NCBI RefSeq assembly: GCF_001619955.1
Contig: NZ_LQQO01000061.1
Span: forward strand, 30,244-94,243
Source of the DNA: Sphingomonas hankookensis
GTDB lineage: Bacteria; Pseudomonadota; Alphaproteobacteria; Sphingomonadales; Sphingomonadaceae
Direction of reading: 5' to 3'
DNA length: 64,000 nt
This document shows, one piece after another, positions 1-8,664 of this stretch (positions are counted from its first letter, which is position 1; each line of letters opens with the position of its first letter). Made by a program: the position numbers and the translations under genes. The notes beneath the pieces are model-generated. The model did no database searches. It was given only the letters and a program-made list of their open reading frames with translations, and was not told the DNA's origin.

Positions 1-211
1 TGCTGCATTCATCGGCGCCTGGCAGAGTGATGAGCGAGACCCATTCGTCGTCATCGGTGCGCCACGCGCCCTTGATCGGCGCGAAACCCTGCCCGCTGGC
101 GGCGACGATGCCGAAAATGTCGCGGCAATAGGGATCGGCTCGGACGCGGTCGGCGTCGCTCCCCGCCTGCCCCGCCATGGCGACCATGCCCACAAGCGCC
201 CACCAGCCCAT
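1..211 (-). CDS. Exported hypothetical protein, C-terminus cut by window edge
   Basis: The frame runs leftward from an ATG at 211 and is open to the window edge, so only the first 70 codons are seen. A purine-rich GGGGGAGG lies just before the ATG. The N-terminus (MGWWALVGMVAMAGQAGSDA) reads as a signal peptide with a cleavage site near residue 15-20. The following segment has a Cys-containing DPYCRDIFG stretch. I do not recognise the family. It reads in the same direction as rlmE but starts 56 bases after it, so it may be co-transcribed. Confidence 0.55.
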   Translation of the reverse strand, partial: MGWWALVGMVAMAGQAGSDADRVRADPYCRDIFGIVAASGQGFAPIKGAWRTDDDEWVSLITLPGADECS

Positions 212-267
212 CGAGCAACCTCCCCCGAAGCCGTCGCCATCCTATCGGACGGCTAGGGGATCGTCCA

Positions 268-969
268 TCATTCGTCGGACGGACGTTTTGTCGATTCTTC
301 GCTCTCCCGCCGCCCCTTGAAGTTCGTCGCAATGACGTACCATTCCGACGAATCCTTGCGGCTGGCCGGGGGCTTGGCGTGCTTCACCGTCTGGAAATTG
401 CGCTTCAGCTCCGCGACCAGTTCGTTGTCGGCACCGCCCGCCAGTACCTTCGCCACGAAATCGCCGCCGGGACGCAGCACTTCGCAGGCGAACATCACCG
501 CCGCCTCGACCAGCGCCATGGTGCGCAGGTGATCGGTCTGCGGATGGCCGACCGTATTGGCCGCCATGTCGGAGAGGACGAGGTCCGCCTCGCCGCCCAA
601 TTCCTCGCGCAGGCGGTCGGGCGCATGATCGGCGAGGAAGTCCATCTGCAGGATCGTCACGCCATCGATTGGATCGACCGGCAACAGGTCGATGCCGACC
701 ACGGTGCATTCCGGCCGCACCTTGCGCACGACCTGGGTCCAGCCGCCCGGCGCGATGCCGAGGTCGACGACGCGCTTGACGCCGCGCAGCAGCTTGAAGC
801 GTTCGTCCAGCTCGATCAGCTTGTACGCCGCGCGGCTGCGATAGCCTTCCGCGCGTGCTTTCTTCACATAGGGGTCGTTGAGCTGACGCTCCAGCCAGCG
901 CGTCGACTGGGCCGAGCGCGAGCGGGCGGTGCGTACACGTTGGCGTCCGGGGGGGCTTCCGCGGGTCAT
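268..969 (-). CDS. rlmE: 23S rRNA (uridine-2'-O-)-methyltransferase RlmE (FtsJ/RrmJ family)
   Basis: Encodes 233 residues of the RrmJ/FtsJ family, which methylates the 2'-O of U2552 in the A-loop of 23S rRNA using SAM, acting late in 50S assembly. Visible features are a basic N-terminus, RSRAAYKLIELDE with the first catalytic Lys, the SAM motif VVDLGIAPGGWTQV, VGIDLLP, the catalytic Asp in LVLSDMAANTVGH, and the Lys of PGGDFVAKVLAGG. The ATG at 969 is chosen because it overlaps the ppx stop as ATGA; a longer in-frame extension would lie inside ppx. The basic, Ser/Arg-rich first 20 residues are a lineage-type extension. Co-transcription with ppx is very likely. Confidence 0.93.
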   Translation of the reverse strand: MTRGSPPGRQRVRTARSRSAQSTRWLERQLNDPYVKKARAEGYRSRAAYKLIELDERFKLLRGVKRVVDLGIAPGGWTQVVRKVRPECTVVGIDLLPVDPIDGVTILQMDFLADHAPDRLREELGGEADLVLSDMAANTVGHPQTDHLRTMALVEAAVMFACEVLRPGGDFVAKVLAGGADNELVAELKRNFQTVKHAKPPASRKDSSEWYVIATNFKGRRESEESTKRPSDE

Positions 970-2018
970 CGGGTTCCTGCCATCAATCGGCGCAGGATTC
1001 CTTCGCGAATCCCACGGTCGGCGACCCCTAGCCGCTCGGCGGGCCAGAGCGCCAGAATCGTTTCGAGGATCGCGCAACCCGCGACCACCAGATCGGCGCG
1101 TTCGCTGCCGATGCACGGCACCGTGCCGCGTTCGGCCAGGCTCATGCCGGCCAGCCGCTGGCTGACCGCCAGCATCGATTCGGCCGGCACGATCAGCCCG
1201 TCGATCTGCGAGCGGTCATAGGATGCGAGGCCGAGATGCACGCTGGCGAGCGTCGTCACCGTCCCGCTGGTGCCGAGCAGCCGGCGCGGCTCGGTCGTCT
1301 GCGGCAGCCGCTTGGCGAACGGTGCGAAGCTTTCGGTCACGCAGGCGCGCATCCGGGCATAGGCGCCCGACGCCATCGGTGCTTCCTTGCCCGCGCCCAG
1401 GCTCTCGGTCAGCGACACCACGCCCCAGGGTGCGGAATGCCAGTCGAGCACGCGCGGCACCGGGCCCGATGCGTCGAGCAGCACCAGCTCGGTCGATCCA
1501 CCGCCGATGTCGAACACCAAAGCCGGCCCGTCCCCCGGTTCGAGCAAGGCATGGCAGCCGAGCACCGCGAGGCGCGCCTCCTCCTCCGCCGTGATGATGT
1601 CGAGGTGGATGCCGGTTTCCTCCAGCACCCGTTCGACAAAGGCCGGACCGTTGCTGGCGCGGCGGCATGCCTCGGTCGCGACCGATCGGGCGAGCGTCAC
1701 GTCGCGGCGCTTGAGCTTCTCGGCGCAGATTTTCAGCGCGGCGACGGTCCGATCCATCGCCGCGTCGGACAGGCGGCCGGTAGCGGCCAGCCCCTCGCCC
1801 AGCCGGACGATGCGCGAAAACGCATCGACCACGGCAAAGCCGTCGCCCTGCGGCCGGGCGATCAGCAGCCGGCAGTTGTTGGTGCCAAGGTCGAGCGCGG
1901 CGTAATGACGCGCACCCGGCCAGCGCGGCCGCGCCGGCGAAGAGGCTGCCTTTCGAGGAGCGCCACGCGCCCCCCGGTGCGGCAACCGGGCGGAGAGATC
2001 CCCCATGCCGTCACTCAC
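966..2018 (-). CDS. ppx: Exopolyphosphatase / guanosine pentaphosphatase, Ppx/GppA family
   Basis: Encodes 350 residues of the actin-fold Ppx/GppA phosphatases, which remove phosphate from polyphosphate or from pppGpp. The P-loop-like ALDLGTNNCRLLIA lies near residue 42, the second phosphate-binding motif VFDIGGGSTELVLL near residue 165, and LLGTSGTVTTLASVHLG near residue 245. It is the short form (about 350 residues) without the C-terminal HD-like domain of E. coli Ppx, as is usual in alphaproteobacteria. The start could be the Met at 2018 or the Met four codons later. The first 38 residues are basic and poorly structured. The stop overlaps the rlmE start (ATGA). Whether the substrate is polyphosphate or pppGpp cannot be told from sequence. 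Confidence 0.88.
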   Translation of the reverse strand: MSDGMGDLSARLPHRGARGAPRKAASSPARPRWPGARHYAALDLGTNNCRLLIARPQGDGFAVVDAFSRIVRLGEGLAATGRLSDAAMDRTVAALKICAEKLKRRDVTLARSVATEACRRASNGPAFVERVLEETGIHLDIITAEEEARLAVLGCHALLEPGDGPALVFDIGGGSTELVLLDASGPVPRVLDWHSAPWGVVSLTESLGAGKEAPMASGAYARMRACVTESFAPFAKRLPQTTEPRRLLGTSGTVTTLASVHLGLASYDRSQIDGLIVPAESMLAVSQRLAGMSLAERGTVPCIGSERADLVVAGCAILETILALWPAERLGVADRGIREGILRRLMAGTR

Positions 2019-2123
2019 TTATGTTCTATCCGTCACGGCCGAACGCCGCTCGGTGCTTGGCCATCAACCTAGCGAAGCCCGCCGTCCGCGACAAGGCATT
2101 GCGACGAATCGAACGATTCGGCG

Positions 2124-2152
2124 TTGACATGGCAAAACAGCCGGCCTATCGG
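2124..2152 (+). promoter_or_regulatory. Putative sigma-70 promoter of tRNA-Gln
   Basis: A perfect -35 hexamer TTGACA (2124-2129) is followed after 17 bases by TATCGG (2147-2152). The expected start near 2159 would give a leader of about 13 bases before the tRNA at 2172. A palindrome (CGAATCG AA CGATTCG) lies just upstream. Confidence 0.5.
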
Positions 2153-2171
2153 ACCGCCCTCGCTGCGGTGC

Positions 2172-2245
2172 TGCCCTGTCGTCTAAAGGTAAGACCACGG
2201 ACTCTGACTCCGTTAATTGAGGTTCGAATCCTCACGGGGCATCCA
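2172..2245 (+). tRNA. tRNA-Gln(CTG)
   Basis: A 74-base cloverleaf with the acceptor stem TGCCCTG/CGGGGCA, discriminator T and encoded CCA. The anticodon stem ACGGA/TCCGT holds the loop CTCTGAC, giving anticodon CTG (codon CAG). The T arm GAGG TTCGAAT CCTC is canonical. The first pair is T1-A72, the weak pair known as an identity element for GatCAB amidation of Glu-tRNA(Gln), which fits an alphaproteobacterium lacking GlnRS. Confidence 0.95.
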
Positions 2246-2343
2246 GCGACCTTCCCTCCGATCCGATCTTTCCGGTGACGTCCGACCGCCTCCCGGTCGC
2301 GTGACGGCCGCGTCCGTTGCCCTTCAGCCATGACGGGAATTGC

Positions 2344-2895
2344 ATGACTACCAAAGTCTATCTGTCGGCCGACCGCCTGCTGGAGGATTCGTTCCGCCTG
2401 GCCAATCTGGTCTTCGACGCCGGGTTCCACCCGACCCATATCGTCGGCATCTGGCGCGGCGGTGCGCCGGTCGGGATCGCGGTGCAGGAACTGCTGGAAT
2501 ATCGCGGGGTGCACAGCGACCATATCGCGATCCGTACCGCTTCCTATAGCGGCATCGACCGGCAGGATGCCGAGGTCCGGGTCTATGGTCTCGGTTATCT
2601 GGTCGATGTGCTGACGCCCGACGATCGCCTGCTGCTGATCGACGATGTGTTCGATTCAGGCCGGTCGATCCGGGCGGTGCTGGCCGAATTGCGCGAACGT
2701 TGCGGCGATGCCCTGCCCGGCGCGGTGAAGGTCGCGACGGTCTATTACAAGCCGGCGCGCAACGTGACCGACCTGGCACCCGACTTCTTCGTGCACCAGA
2801 CGAACGACTGGCTGATCTTTCCGCATGAGATCAACGGGTTGAGCGAAGACGAGATTCGCGCCTACAAGCATGGGGCGGACATCATCCTGCGCTGA
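2344..2895 (+). CDS. Purine-type phosphoribosyltransferase
   Basis: Encodes 183 residues of a type I phosphoribosyltransferase. The PRPP loop is clear: LLLIDDVFDSGRSI near residue 105, with the two acidic residues and the Gly/Ser loop. An earlier IVGIWRGGAPVG stretch forms the beta-strand/PPi loop, as in xanthine-guanine or hypoxanthine transferases. The start MTTKVYLS is preferred over an upstream Met at 2317, which would add nine residues with no homology-like content. It probably salvages a purine base (hypoxanthine, guanine or xanthine) with PRPP. The exact base is not decidable. It stands alone, 98 bases after tRNA-Gln and convergent with the next gene. Confidence 0.8.
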   Translation: MTTKVYLSADRLLEDSFRLANLVFDAGFHPTHIVGIWRGGAPVGIAVQELLEYRGVHSDHIAIRTASYSGIDRQDAEVRVYGLGYLVDVLTPDDRLLLIDDVFDSGRSIRAVLAELRERCGDALPGAVKVATVYYKPARNVTDLAPDFFVHQTNDWLIFPHEINGLSEDEIRAYKHGADIILR

Positions 2896-2909
2896 GCGGG
2901 CGCCGCCGG

Positions 2910-3920
2910 TCAGGCGGCGGCGGCTCCATGCCAGTCGATCCAGTGGCCATAGGCGTGGCAAGTCGCCAGATGCCGGGCCCGCGCGTCGGGATAGGTGGTG
3001 AGCGTCAGGTGCACGGCGTCGCGCGCGTCGGTCCATTCGAAACCGATGCGGGCGATCGGGATATCGGCATCGGCCAGCGCGGCCGCGACCGTCGCGCGGG
3101 TGGCCGCTCCCCAATATTGCTGCGACATGGCGTGGACGACCACGCGGCACACGCCCGGCGGCGCGGACCGGGCCAGTTCGCGCGGCAGCCAGTCGGCGAT
3201 GTCGCCACGCGAGAGCATCGGCGGATGGGCATGGGCGATGGCCAGCGCGTGATGCAGCCGCTCCGCGCGGTCGGGCTGGTCGGCCCAGACATAGGCCATC
3301 AGCCGCTCCTGTGCCGCGGGATCGGTGACCGACAGCGGCCGCAGATCGACGCCGCGCGCGCCGACGATCTCGACCGGACGCGCCGACGGCGGCGGGCCGC
3401 GCCACTCGGGCGCGATACGCACCGGCGACATGGGATCGCCGATCTGCACCCCGCCCAAATTGAACTGATAGCGACCGAGATTGAGGTTGAGCCCGGCGCT
3501 GGCCCCCAGTTCGAGCAGTTCGACCGGCAGGTCGACCTCGGCCCGCAGGGTCATCAGCGCCGCCATGATCGCCGCGCTGCGGGCGACCTCGTTGGTCTGT
3601 GGCGGCTCGCGCATCCAGTCGGCGATGAAGGCGTCCGCATCGGCCAGCACCTCGCCGACCACCGCATCGAACGCGCCGGCCCGATCGGCATAGAGCGTCG
3701 ACAGCGCCGGACGGTCGCCGCGTCGCGCCAGCGCGTTCAGCGCGCCGTTGAAGCGCATCGCCAAGGCATCGGCGGCCGGATCGCCCGGCCAGCCGTCGAT
3801 CAGCCGCGCGGTCAGCGGCGCGCGATGCAGCTGGCGCTCGCCTGCCTCGAGGATCGCCGCGACGAAGCCGGAGCCGAGCGCACGCACGACCTCCGCCTGC
3901 CGGGCCAAGGGACCTGCCAT
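2910..3920 (-). CDS. DUF2332 family protein (paralogue 1)
   Basis: Encodes 336 residues matching the DUF2332 family as I remember it. Conserved-looking features are the QxxxV start with an alpha-helical region, EPPQTNEVARSAAIMAAL near residue 105, the Gly-rich LLELGASAGLNLNLGRYQFNLGG near residue 135 (reminiscent of a Rossmann/SAM loop), and HAMSQQYW near the C-terminus. The function is unknown; the LELGASAGLN loop makes a methyltransferase-like fold plausible but unproven. The ATG at 3920 lies five bases after the stop of the upstream chemoreceptor gene, so the two are probably co-transcribed. A second family member lies at 55094-56125. Confidence 0.75.
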   Translation of the reverse strand: MAGPLARQAEVVRALGSGFVAAILEAGERQLHRAPLTARLIDGWPGDPAADALAMRFNGALNALARRGDRPALSTLYADRAGAFDAVVGEVLADADAFIADWMREPPQTNEVARSAAIMAALMTLRAEVDLPVELLELGASAGLNLNLGRYQFNLGGVQIGDPMSPVRIAPEWRGPPPSARPVEIVGARGVDLRPLSVTDPAAQERLMAYVWADQPDRAERLHHALAIAHAHPPMLSRGDIADWLPRELARSAPPGVCRVVVHAMSQQYWGAATRATVAAALADADIPIARIGFEWTDARDAVHLTLTTYPDARARHLATCHAYGHWIDWHGAAAA

Positions 3921-3925
3921 GACGA

Positions 3926-5743
3926 TCAGAACGCGTCCCAGTCGTCATTGGCGACCTTGAGCGGTGCCGGCTCGGGCGGGGTAACCCAGCGGCGTGGCGA
4001 GCGCTTGGGCTGCAGCGGCGTCACGTTCGTCGCCGCGCGCGGCGCGGCGGCGTCGGGCGCATCGATCGCGAAGGTCGCGACTGACGCGGCTAATGCTTCC
4101 GCCTCCGCGACCAGCTGCCGCGAGGCGGCGGAGGTCTGTTCGACCATCGCCGCATTCTGCTGCGTCATCGCGTCCATTTCGGCGATGGCGACGTTGATCT
4201 GGCCGAGGCTGGTCGCCTGATGGTCAGACTGGCGCGCGATCGCGTCGATCGACCCGCCGACACCGGCCACCCGCTCGATGATCCGCGCCAGCGCCTCGCC
4301 GGTCTGTTCGACCAGCTCGACGCCCGCGCCGACATGGGTCGATGCGGCCTTCACCTTTTCCTTCACCTCGGTCGCGGCATCGGCCGAACGCTGCGCCAGC
4401 GCGCGGACTTCGGACGCGACGACGGCAAAGCCCTTGCCCGCCTCGCCCGCGCGGGCCGCCTCGATCCCGGCGTTCAGCGCCAGCAAATTGGTCTGGAACG
4501 CGATCCCGTCGATCAGGGTGATGATCTGCGCGATCTCGTCGCTTGCCTGTTCGATGCCGTGCATCGCCGCGATCGCCTGTCGCACGACCGCGTCGCCGCG
4601 CTCCGCCTCGCCGCGGGTATCGGCCATCGCGCTGCTGGCGTCGATCGCCGCGACCGCCCCTTCGCGGATCGAGCGCGTCACCTCGTCCAGCGCCGAGGAC
4701 GATTCCTGCAACGCCGCCGCCTCGCGCTCGGTCCGTTCGGCCAGGTCGCTGGCCGCCTGCGCGATCTCGCCGGAGTTGAGCTTGATCGAATCGACGCTGC
4801 CGCGCACGTCGCCCAGCACCTGGTTCAGGCTGGCCGTCGCCAGATTGAAATCGTCGGACAGCGCGCGGAACGCCGCCGGCACATCGGCCAGTCGCGCGGT
4901 CAGGTCGGCCTGCGACAGGCTGCGCAGGCCGCCGCCGATCGCGGTCATCGCCGCTTCCCGGTCGCGATCGTCGGCGATCTTCGCGACCGCCGCGTCGCGG
5001 AACACCAGCACCGCACGCGCCATGTCGCCCAGTTCGTCGGTGCGGCCGGCCGCCCCGACATCGATATCGTGCCGACCGGCGGCGAGGTCGCCCATCGCCT
5101 GGGTCAGGACGGTGATCGGCCGGGCGATCTGGCGGCTGAGCAGCATCGCCAGCGCGACGGCGATCGCGATCAGCGCGATGCCGCCGATGACCAGCGCGAT
5201 CAGCGCCATGCGGATCGCGCCGCTCTGATCGTCGGCATGGGCCGCCATCGCCTCGGTCTCGGTCGCGCGCAGCGCGCGCAGCGGCAGCGCGATCTTGCTG
5301 ACCAGCACCTTCTGCCCGGCGTCGCGCACTTCCTGCTGCGCGCCCTCGCGGTCGCCGGCCTTGACCTTGGCGATCAGCCGGTCGCCCCAGTTGCGCCGCC
5401 ACGCCAGCGTCTCGCGCCGTGCTTCGGCCAGCTGGGCCTGTTCCGACGGGACCGTCAGCATGCTCGCCAGCTCGACCGCCGTCGCGTCGAACTCGGTGCG
5501 CCCCTCCTCATAGGATTTGAGGTAGCTGGTATCACCAGTGACCAGGAAGCCGCGAAACTGGCTGTTCTGCCTCAGGATCGCGGTCTCCAGCGTCAATGCC
5601 TTCGCATAGACGTCCTGGCTGTGGTTGTTCCGCTCGGTCGTGCGCGCGATCATCAGGATGCTGGCGAGGAACACCAGCATCACGACCGCCGCCGACGCAT
5701 TGATCGCAAGGAACGACAGGCCGAGCTTGCGGGGTATCTTCAT
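3926..5743 (-). CDS. Methyl-accepting chemotaxis protein with CheR-tether-like C-terminus
   Basis: Encodes 605 residues. A first membrane helix spans about residues 9-31, followed by a periplasmic four-helix region of the CHASE3 type (about 32-175), a second membrane helix near 178-203, HAMP to about 255, and a long cytoplasmic coiled coil. The hairpin tip is unmistakable ([34 protein letters not shown]). The C-terminal tail after Pro-rich linker sequence ends in DWDAF, matching the xWxxF pentapeptide that tethers CheR/CheB. The ligand is unknown. No other chemotaxis gene is in the window, so it works with a Che system encoded elsewhere. The gene reads into DUF2332 five bases downstream. Confidence 0.92.
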   Translation of the reverse strand: MKIPRKLGLSFLAINASAAVVMLVFLASILMIARTTERNNHSQDVYAKALTLETAILRQNSQFRGFLVTGDTSYLKSYEEGRTEFDATAVELASMLTVPSEQAQLAEARRETLAWRRNWGDRLIAKVKAGDREGAQQEVRDAGQKVLVSKIALPLRALRATETEAMAAHADDQSGAIRMALIALVIGGIALIAIAVALAMLLSRQIARPITVLTQAMGDLAAGRHDIDVGAAGRTDELGDMARAVLVFRDAAVAKIADDRDREAAMTAIGGGLRSLSQADLTARLADVPAAFRALSDDFNLATASLNQVLGDVRGSVDSIKLNSGEIAQAASDLAERTEREAAALQESSSALDEVTRSIREGAVAAIDASSAMADTRGEAERGDAVVRQAIAAMHGIEQASDEIAQIITLIDGIAFQTNLLALNAGIEAARAGEAGKGFAVVASEVRALAQRSADAATEVKEKVKAASTHVGAGVELVEQTGEALARIIERVAGVGGSIDAIARQSDHQATSLGQINVAIAEMDAMTQQNAAMVEQTSAASRQLVAEAEALAASVATFAIDAPDAAAPRAATNVTPLQPKRSPRRWVTPPEPAPLKVANDDWDAF

Positions 5744-5776
5744 CGGGAACGTTCCGTTTGCAGCAGGACGATCATG

Positions 5777-8515
5777 TCAGAACCGCGACCGCAGCGTGAT
5801 GCCGTAGGTGCGCGGTTCGGCGAGGTAGGAAGAGGTGATCGCATTGCCGGCCGCAAAGGCCGGCGACCCGAAGCGCGTCACCTGCGACACGCTGCCCGAT
5901 CCCTGGAACGGGGCGGAGAAGGCGACCTGCTGATAATCGGTGTCGAGGATGTTCTGACCCCAGAACTCGATCGCCCAGCGCTGCTCCGGACCACGCAGGC
6001 CGATACGGGCGTTCATCAGGAAGAAGCCGTCCTGTTCCTTTTCGGCGAACAGGTCGGACCCGGTGTTATAGTCGCTCGACAGGCGGCTATCGACATAGAA
6101 CAGCGCGGTCAGGTTACGGCCGACCGCCGGGGTCCACACCGCCGAATTGGTGATGGTGTGGCGCGGTGCGTTCGACATCTGGTTGCCCGGCAACAGGAAC
6201 AGCGCGTTGTTCAGCGGCTCGCCCGATTCGCTGCCCACCAGGTTCCGGCGATATTGGGTATGGGCATAGGTATAGCCGATGTTGAAGGCGAGGTCGGGCG
6301 CGGGATAGGCACCGGCTTCCAGTTCGAAGCCCTGCGTCACGACACCCGCGCCGACCTTTCCGGTGCAGCGGCCGGTGTTCGGATCATTGTCGCGATCCGC
6401 ACCGCCCAGCGAGTCCGCGCAGGCGCTGATATTCTGCACGATAAAGTTCGTGCCGTTGAAGGTGTTCAGCTGGAAATTGCGGAACGCCGAATGGAAGGCG
6501 GCGAGGTTCGCGGTGAACTTCGCCGAGCTGTATTTCACGCCGACTTCGAACGCCTGCACCGTTTCCGGGTCGAAGCGCAGGTTGGACGCGCTGGCGGCGG
6601 TCGGCGTCGCGAACACGGTTGCCGACAGGTCCGACCGGTCGAGATTATAGCCGCCCGCCTTGTAGCCGCGCGCATAGGACGCATAGAGCAGCGTGCTGGG
6701 CGCCGGCTTCCACGACAGCACGGTCGTCCCGGTCACCTGCCCCTCGGTCAGCGAATCACGGATCGGCACGCCGGTCAGCGCGGCGGTGGAATTGCCGGTG
6801 CAGGTCAGCGTGATGATGCCCACCGCCAGCGACCGCAGCGTCGCGTTGCTGCTGCCGAGCAACGGCCCGAGTGCCGCCTGCTGCGCCGGGCAGACGGTGT
6901 TGTTGTTCACGAAGCTGGCGTCCAGCTGCTTGGATTCATGGGTATAGCGCAGACCGCCGGTCAGGCTGAGCGTATCGGTCACCTTGAAGATATTGTGGGT
7001 GAAGAACGCATAGTTGCTGCTGGTCTGGTCATACAGGTCGCGGATGCTGCCCAGGTCATTCAACGTCGACAGCCGGTCGATGCCGCCGATGACCGTCGGC
7101 CCGACCGCCGGGGTCAGCGCGGCACGTCCGACCGCGCTGAGGCACCCCGATGCCCGCGGCGCGCGCAGGGCAGCGAGCGGGTTGATCGTCGCGACCACCC
7201 GGCAGGCGGCAAAGGCACCGAAATCGGCGCCGAAGCGCAGATTGTCGGCGACCTCCAGCTTTTCATGGGCGTAATAGCCGCCGACCATCCAGTCGAGCCG
7301 GTTGCCGAACAGCCCGCCGCTCAGCCGCGTTTCCTGGGTAAAGGTGCGGAACTCGCGATAGGCGTTGCCGTCATCGGGGCGATAGGCGATGTCGAGGCTG
7401 CCGTAATCGACATCGGCCGCACCGCCCGCCTTATATTCGCGATAGGCGGTGATGGAGATCAGCTGCAGGTTGGAGAAGGTCCAGCCGATGCGGGCCGAGC
7501 CGCCATAATCCTTGGTCACGTTCGAATAGGCACGACCGCGCGTATTGGCGATCTGGCGGTTGTACGGATCGCCGTCGCTCGGCAGCACGGCGCCGAGGCT
7601 GCGCATGATGGCGACGATGCGGTTCTGCGCGGCGGGAACATAGTCGCCTTCGACGCCCGGCGTCGGATCGAGCTTTTCTTGCGTGTTCAGATAGACCGCG
7701 CCGCAGCATTTCTCGTCGCGATAGGTATAGTCGCCGATCAGCCGGACCGAGAAATTGTCGACCGGTTTGAAGAACAGCTGCCCGCGCACGAAATAGCGGT
7801 TGCGGTCGTTGTAATCGGTGTCGTTGACGACATCGCGGTAGAAGCCGTCGCGCTTGCCGAACACGCCATCGACGCGGAACGCCAGCTTGTCCTTGACGAT
7901 CGGGCCGGTCAGCGCGCCCGCCAGGCGGACCGCGTTGAAATTGCCGTACGTCGCCTCGCCATAGCCGCCGAAATCGAACGAGGGATATTTGGTGTAGATG
8001 CTGATCGCGCCGGCCGAGGAGTTACGACCCGACAGCGTGCCCTGCGGCCCGCGCAGTACCTCGATCCGCTCGACTTCGCCCAGGTCGTTCAGGCCCGAAC
8101 CGGTGCGGCTGCGATAGACGCCGTCGATGAACACCGCGACCGAGCTTTCGAGGCCGGGATTGTCGCCGACCGTGCCGATGCCGCGCAGGCGGGCGGTCGC
8201 GTTCGCTTCCGATCCGGTCGACGATACGATCAGCGACGGCGACAGCTGCGCCATCTGGCGGATGTCGGTCGCGCCCGAATTTTGCAGCGCGGCGGTGCTG
8301 TAGGCGCTGACCGCGATCGGCACGTTGGACAGGCGCTGCGACCGGCGGGTCGCGGTCACCACGATATCGGCGGTGTTGGCGGACTGTTCCTCGGCTGGCT
8401 TGCCGTCGGTCTTGTCCCCGGCCGACGGCACGACACCGCGCAGGCCCTGCGCCGACACCGGCATCGCCACGGTCACACATGCGGTCGCCGCCAGCAATAT
8501 CCCGCTTTTACGCAT
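5777..8515 (-). CDS. TonB-dependent outer membrane receptor
   Basis: Encodes about 912 residues from the ATG at 8515, which gives a clean signal peptide (MRKSGILLAATACVTVAMPVSAQG). A TonB-box-like ADIVVTATRR follows near residue 48. The plug domain includes the RLRGIGTVGDNPGLESSVAVF-type region, VERIEVLRGPQGTLSGRNSSAG and the EATYGNFNAV transition to the barrel. The barrel ends in aromatic RSRF. The plug style resembles sphingomonad receptors for organic substrates rather than classic siderophores, but the ligand is unknown. An in-frame extension to 8623 is rejected because it would precede the signal peptide. A run of nine G residues sits about nine bases before the start codon (see finding). 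Confidence 0.92.
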   Translation of the reverse strand: MRKSGILLAATACVTVAMPVSAQGLRGVVPSAGDKTDGKPAEEQSANTADIVVTATRRSQRLSNVPIAVSAYSTAALQNSGATDIRQMAQLSPSLIVSSTGSEANATARLRGIGTVGDNPGLESSVAVFIDGVYRSRTGSGLNDLGEVERIEVLRGPQGTLSGRNSSAGAISIYTKYPSFDFGGYGEATYGNFNAVRLAGALTGPIVKDKLAFRVDGVFGKRDGFYRDVVNDTDYNDRNRYFVRGQLFFKPVDNFSVRLIGDYTYRDEKCCGAVYLNTQEKLDPTPGVEGDYVPAAQNRIVAIMRSLGAVLPSDGDPYNRQIANTRGRAYSNVTKDYGGSARIGWTFSNLQLISITAYREYKAGGAADVDYGSLDIAYRPDDGNAYREFRTFTQETRLSGGLFGNRLDWMVGGYYAHEKLEVADNLRFGADFGAFAACRVVATINPLAALRAPRASGCLSAVGRAALTPAVGPTVIGGIDRLSTLNDLGSIRDLYDQTSSNYAFFTHNIFKVTDTLSLTGGLRYTHESKQLDASFVNNNTVCPAQQAALGPLLGSSNATLRSLAVGIITLTCTGNSTAALTGVPIRDSLTEGQVTGTTVLSWKPAPSTLLYASYARGYKAGGYNLDRSDLSATVFATPTAASASNLRFDPETVQAFEVGVKYSSAKFTANLAAFHSAFRNFQLNTFNGTNFIVQNISACADSLGGADRDNDPNTGRCTGKVGAGVVTQGFELEAGAYPAPDLAFNIGYTYAHTQYRRNLVGSESGEPLNNALFLLPGNQMSNAPRHTITNSAVWTPAVGRNLTALFYVDSRLSSDYNTGSDLFAEKEQDGFFLMNARIGLRGPEQRWAIEFWGQNILDTDYQQVAFSAPFQGSGSVSQVTRFGSPAFAAGNAITSSYLAEPRTYGITLRSRF

Positions 8516-8524
8516 TTTACGTGT

Positions 8525-8533
8525 CCCCCCCCC
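8525..8533 (-). promoter_or_regulatory. Nine-G tract at ribosome-binding position of TonB receptor
   Basis: On the minus strand nine consecutive G residues end nine bases before the ATG at 8515 and are the only Shine-Dalgarno candidate. Homopolymer tracts in this position can alter translation when their length slips. Whether that occurs here is unknown. Confidence 0.4.
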
Positions 8534-8664
8534 GGACCCATCGTCCTCAGCATGAATCCTTACGGGACAGGAGGATACCAGTTGGTTAACGCCGCGATTC
8601 CCATCGGGCGTTGCCACCGGCACACCACACGTTACATCGATCGCGAAACGACAAGAGGCGGGAC

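Noticed and set aside
2902..2919. GC hairpin between the phosphoribosyltransferase and DUF2332
   Set aside because: Short, overlaps the end of the DUF2332 gene, and lacks a T-tract.
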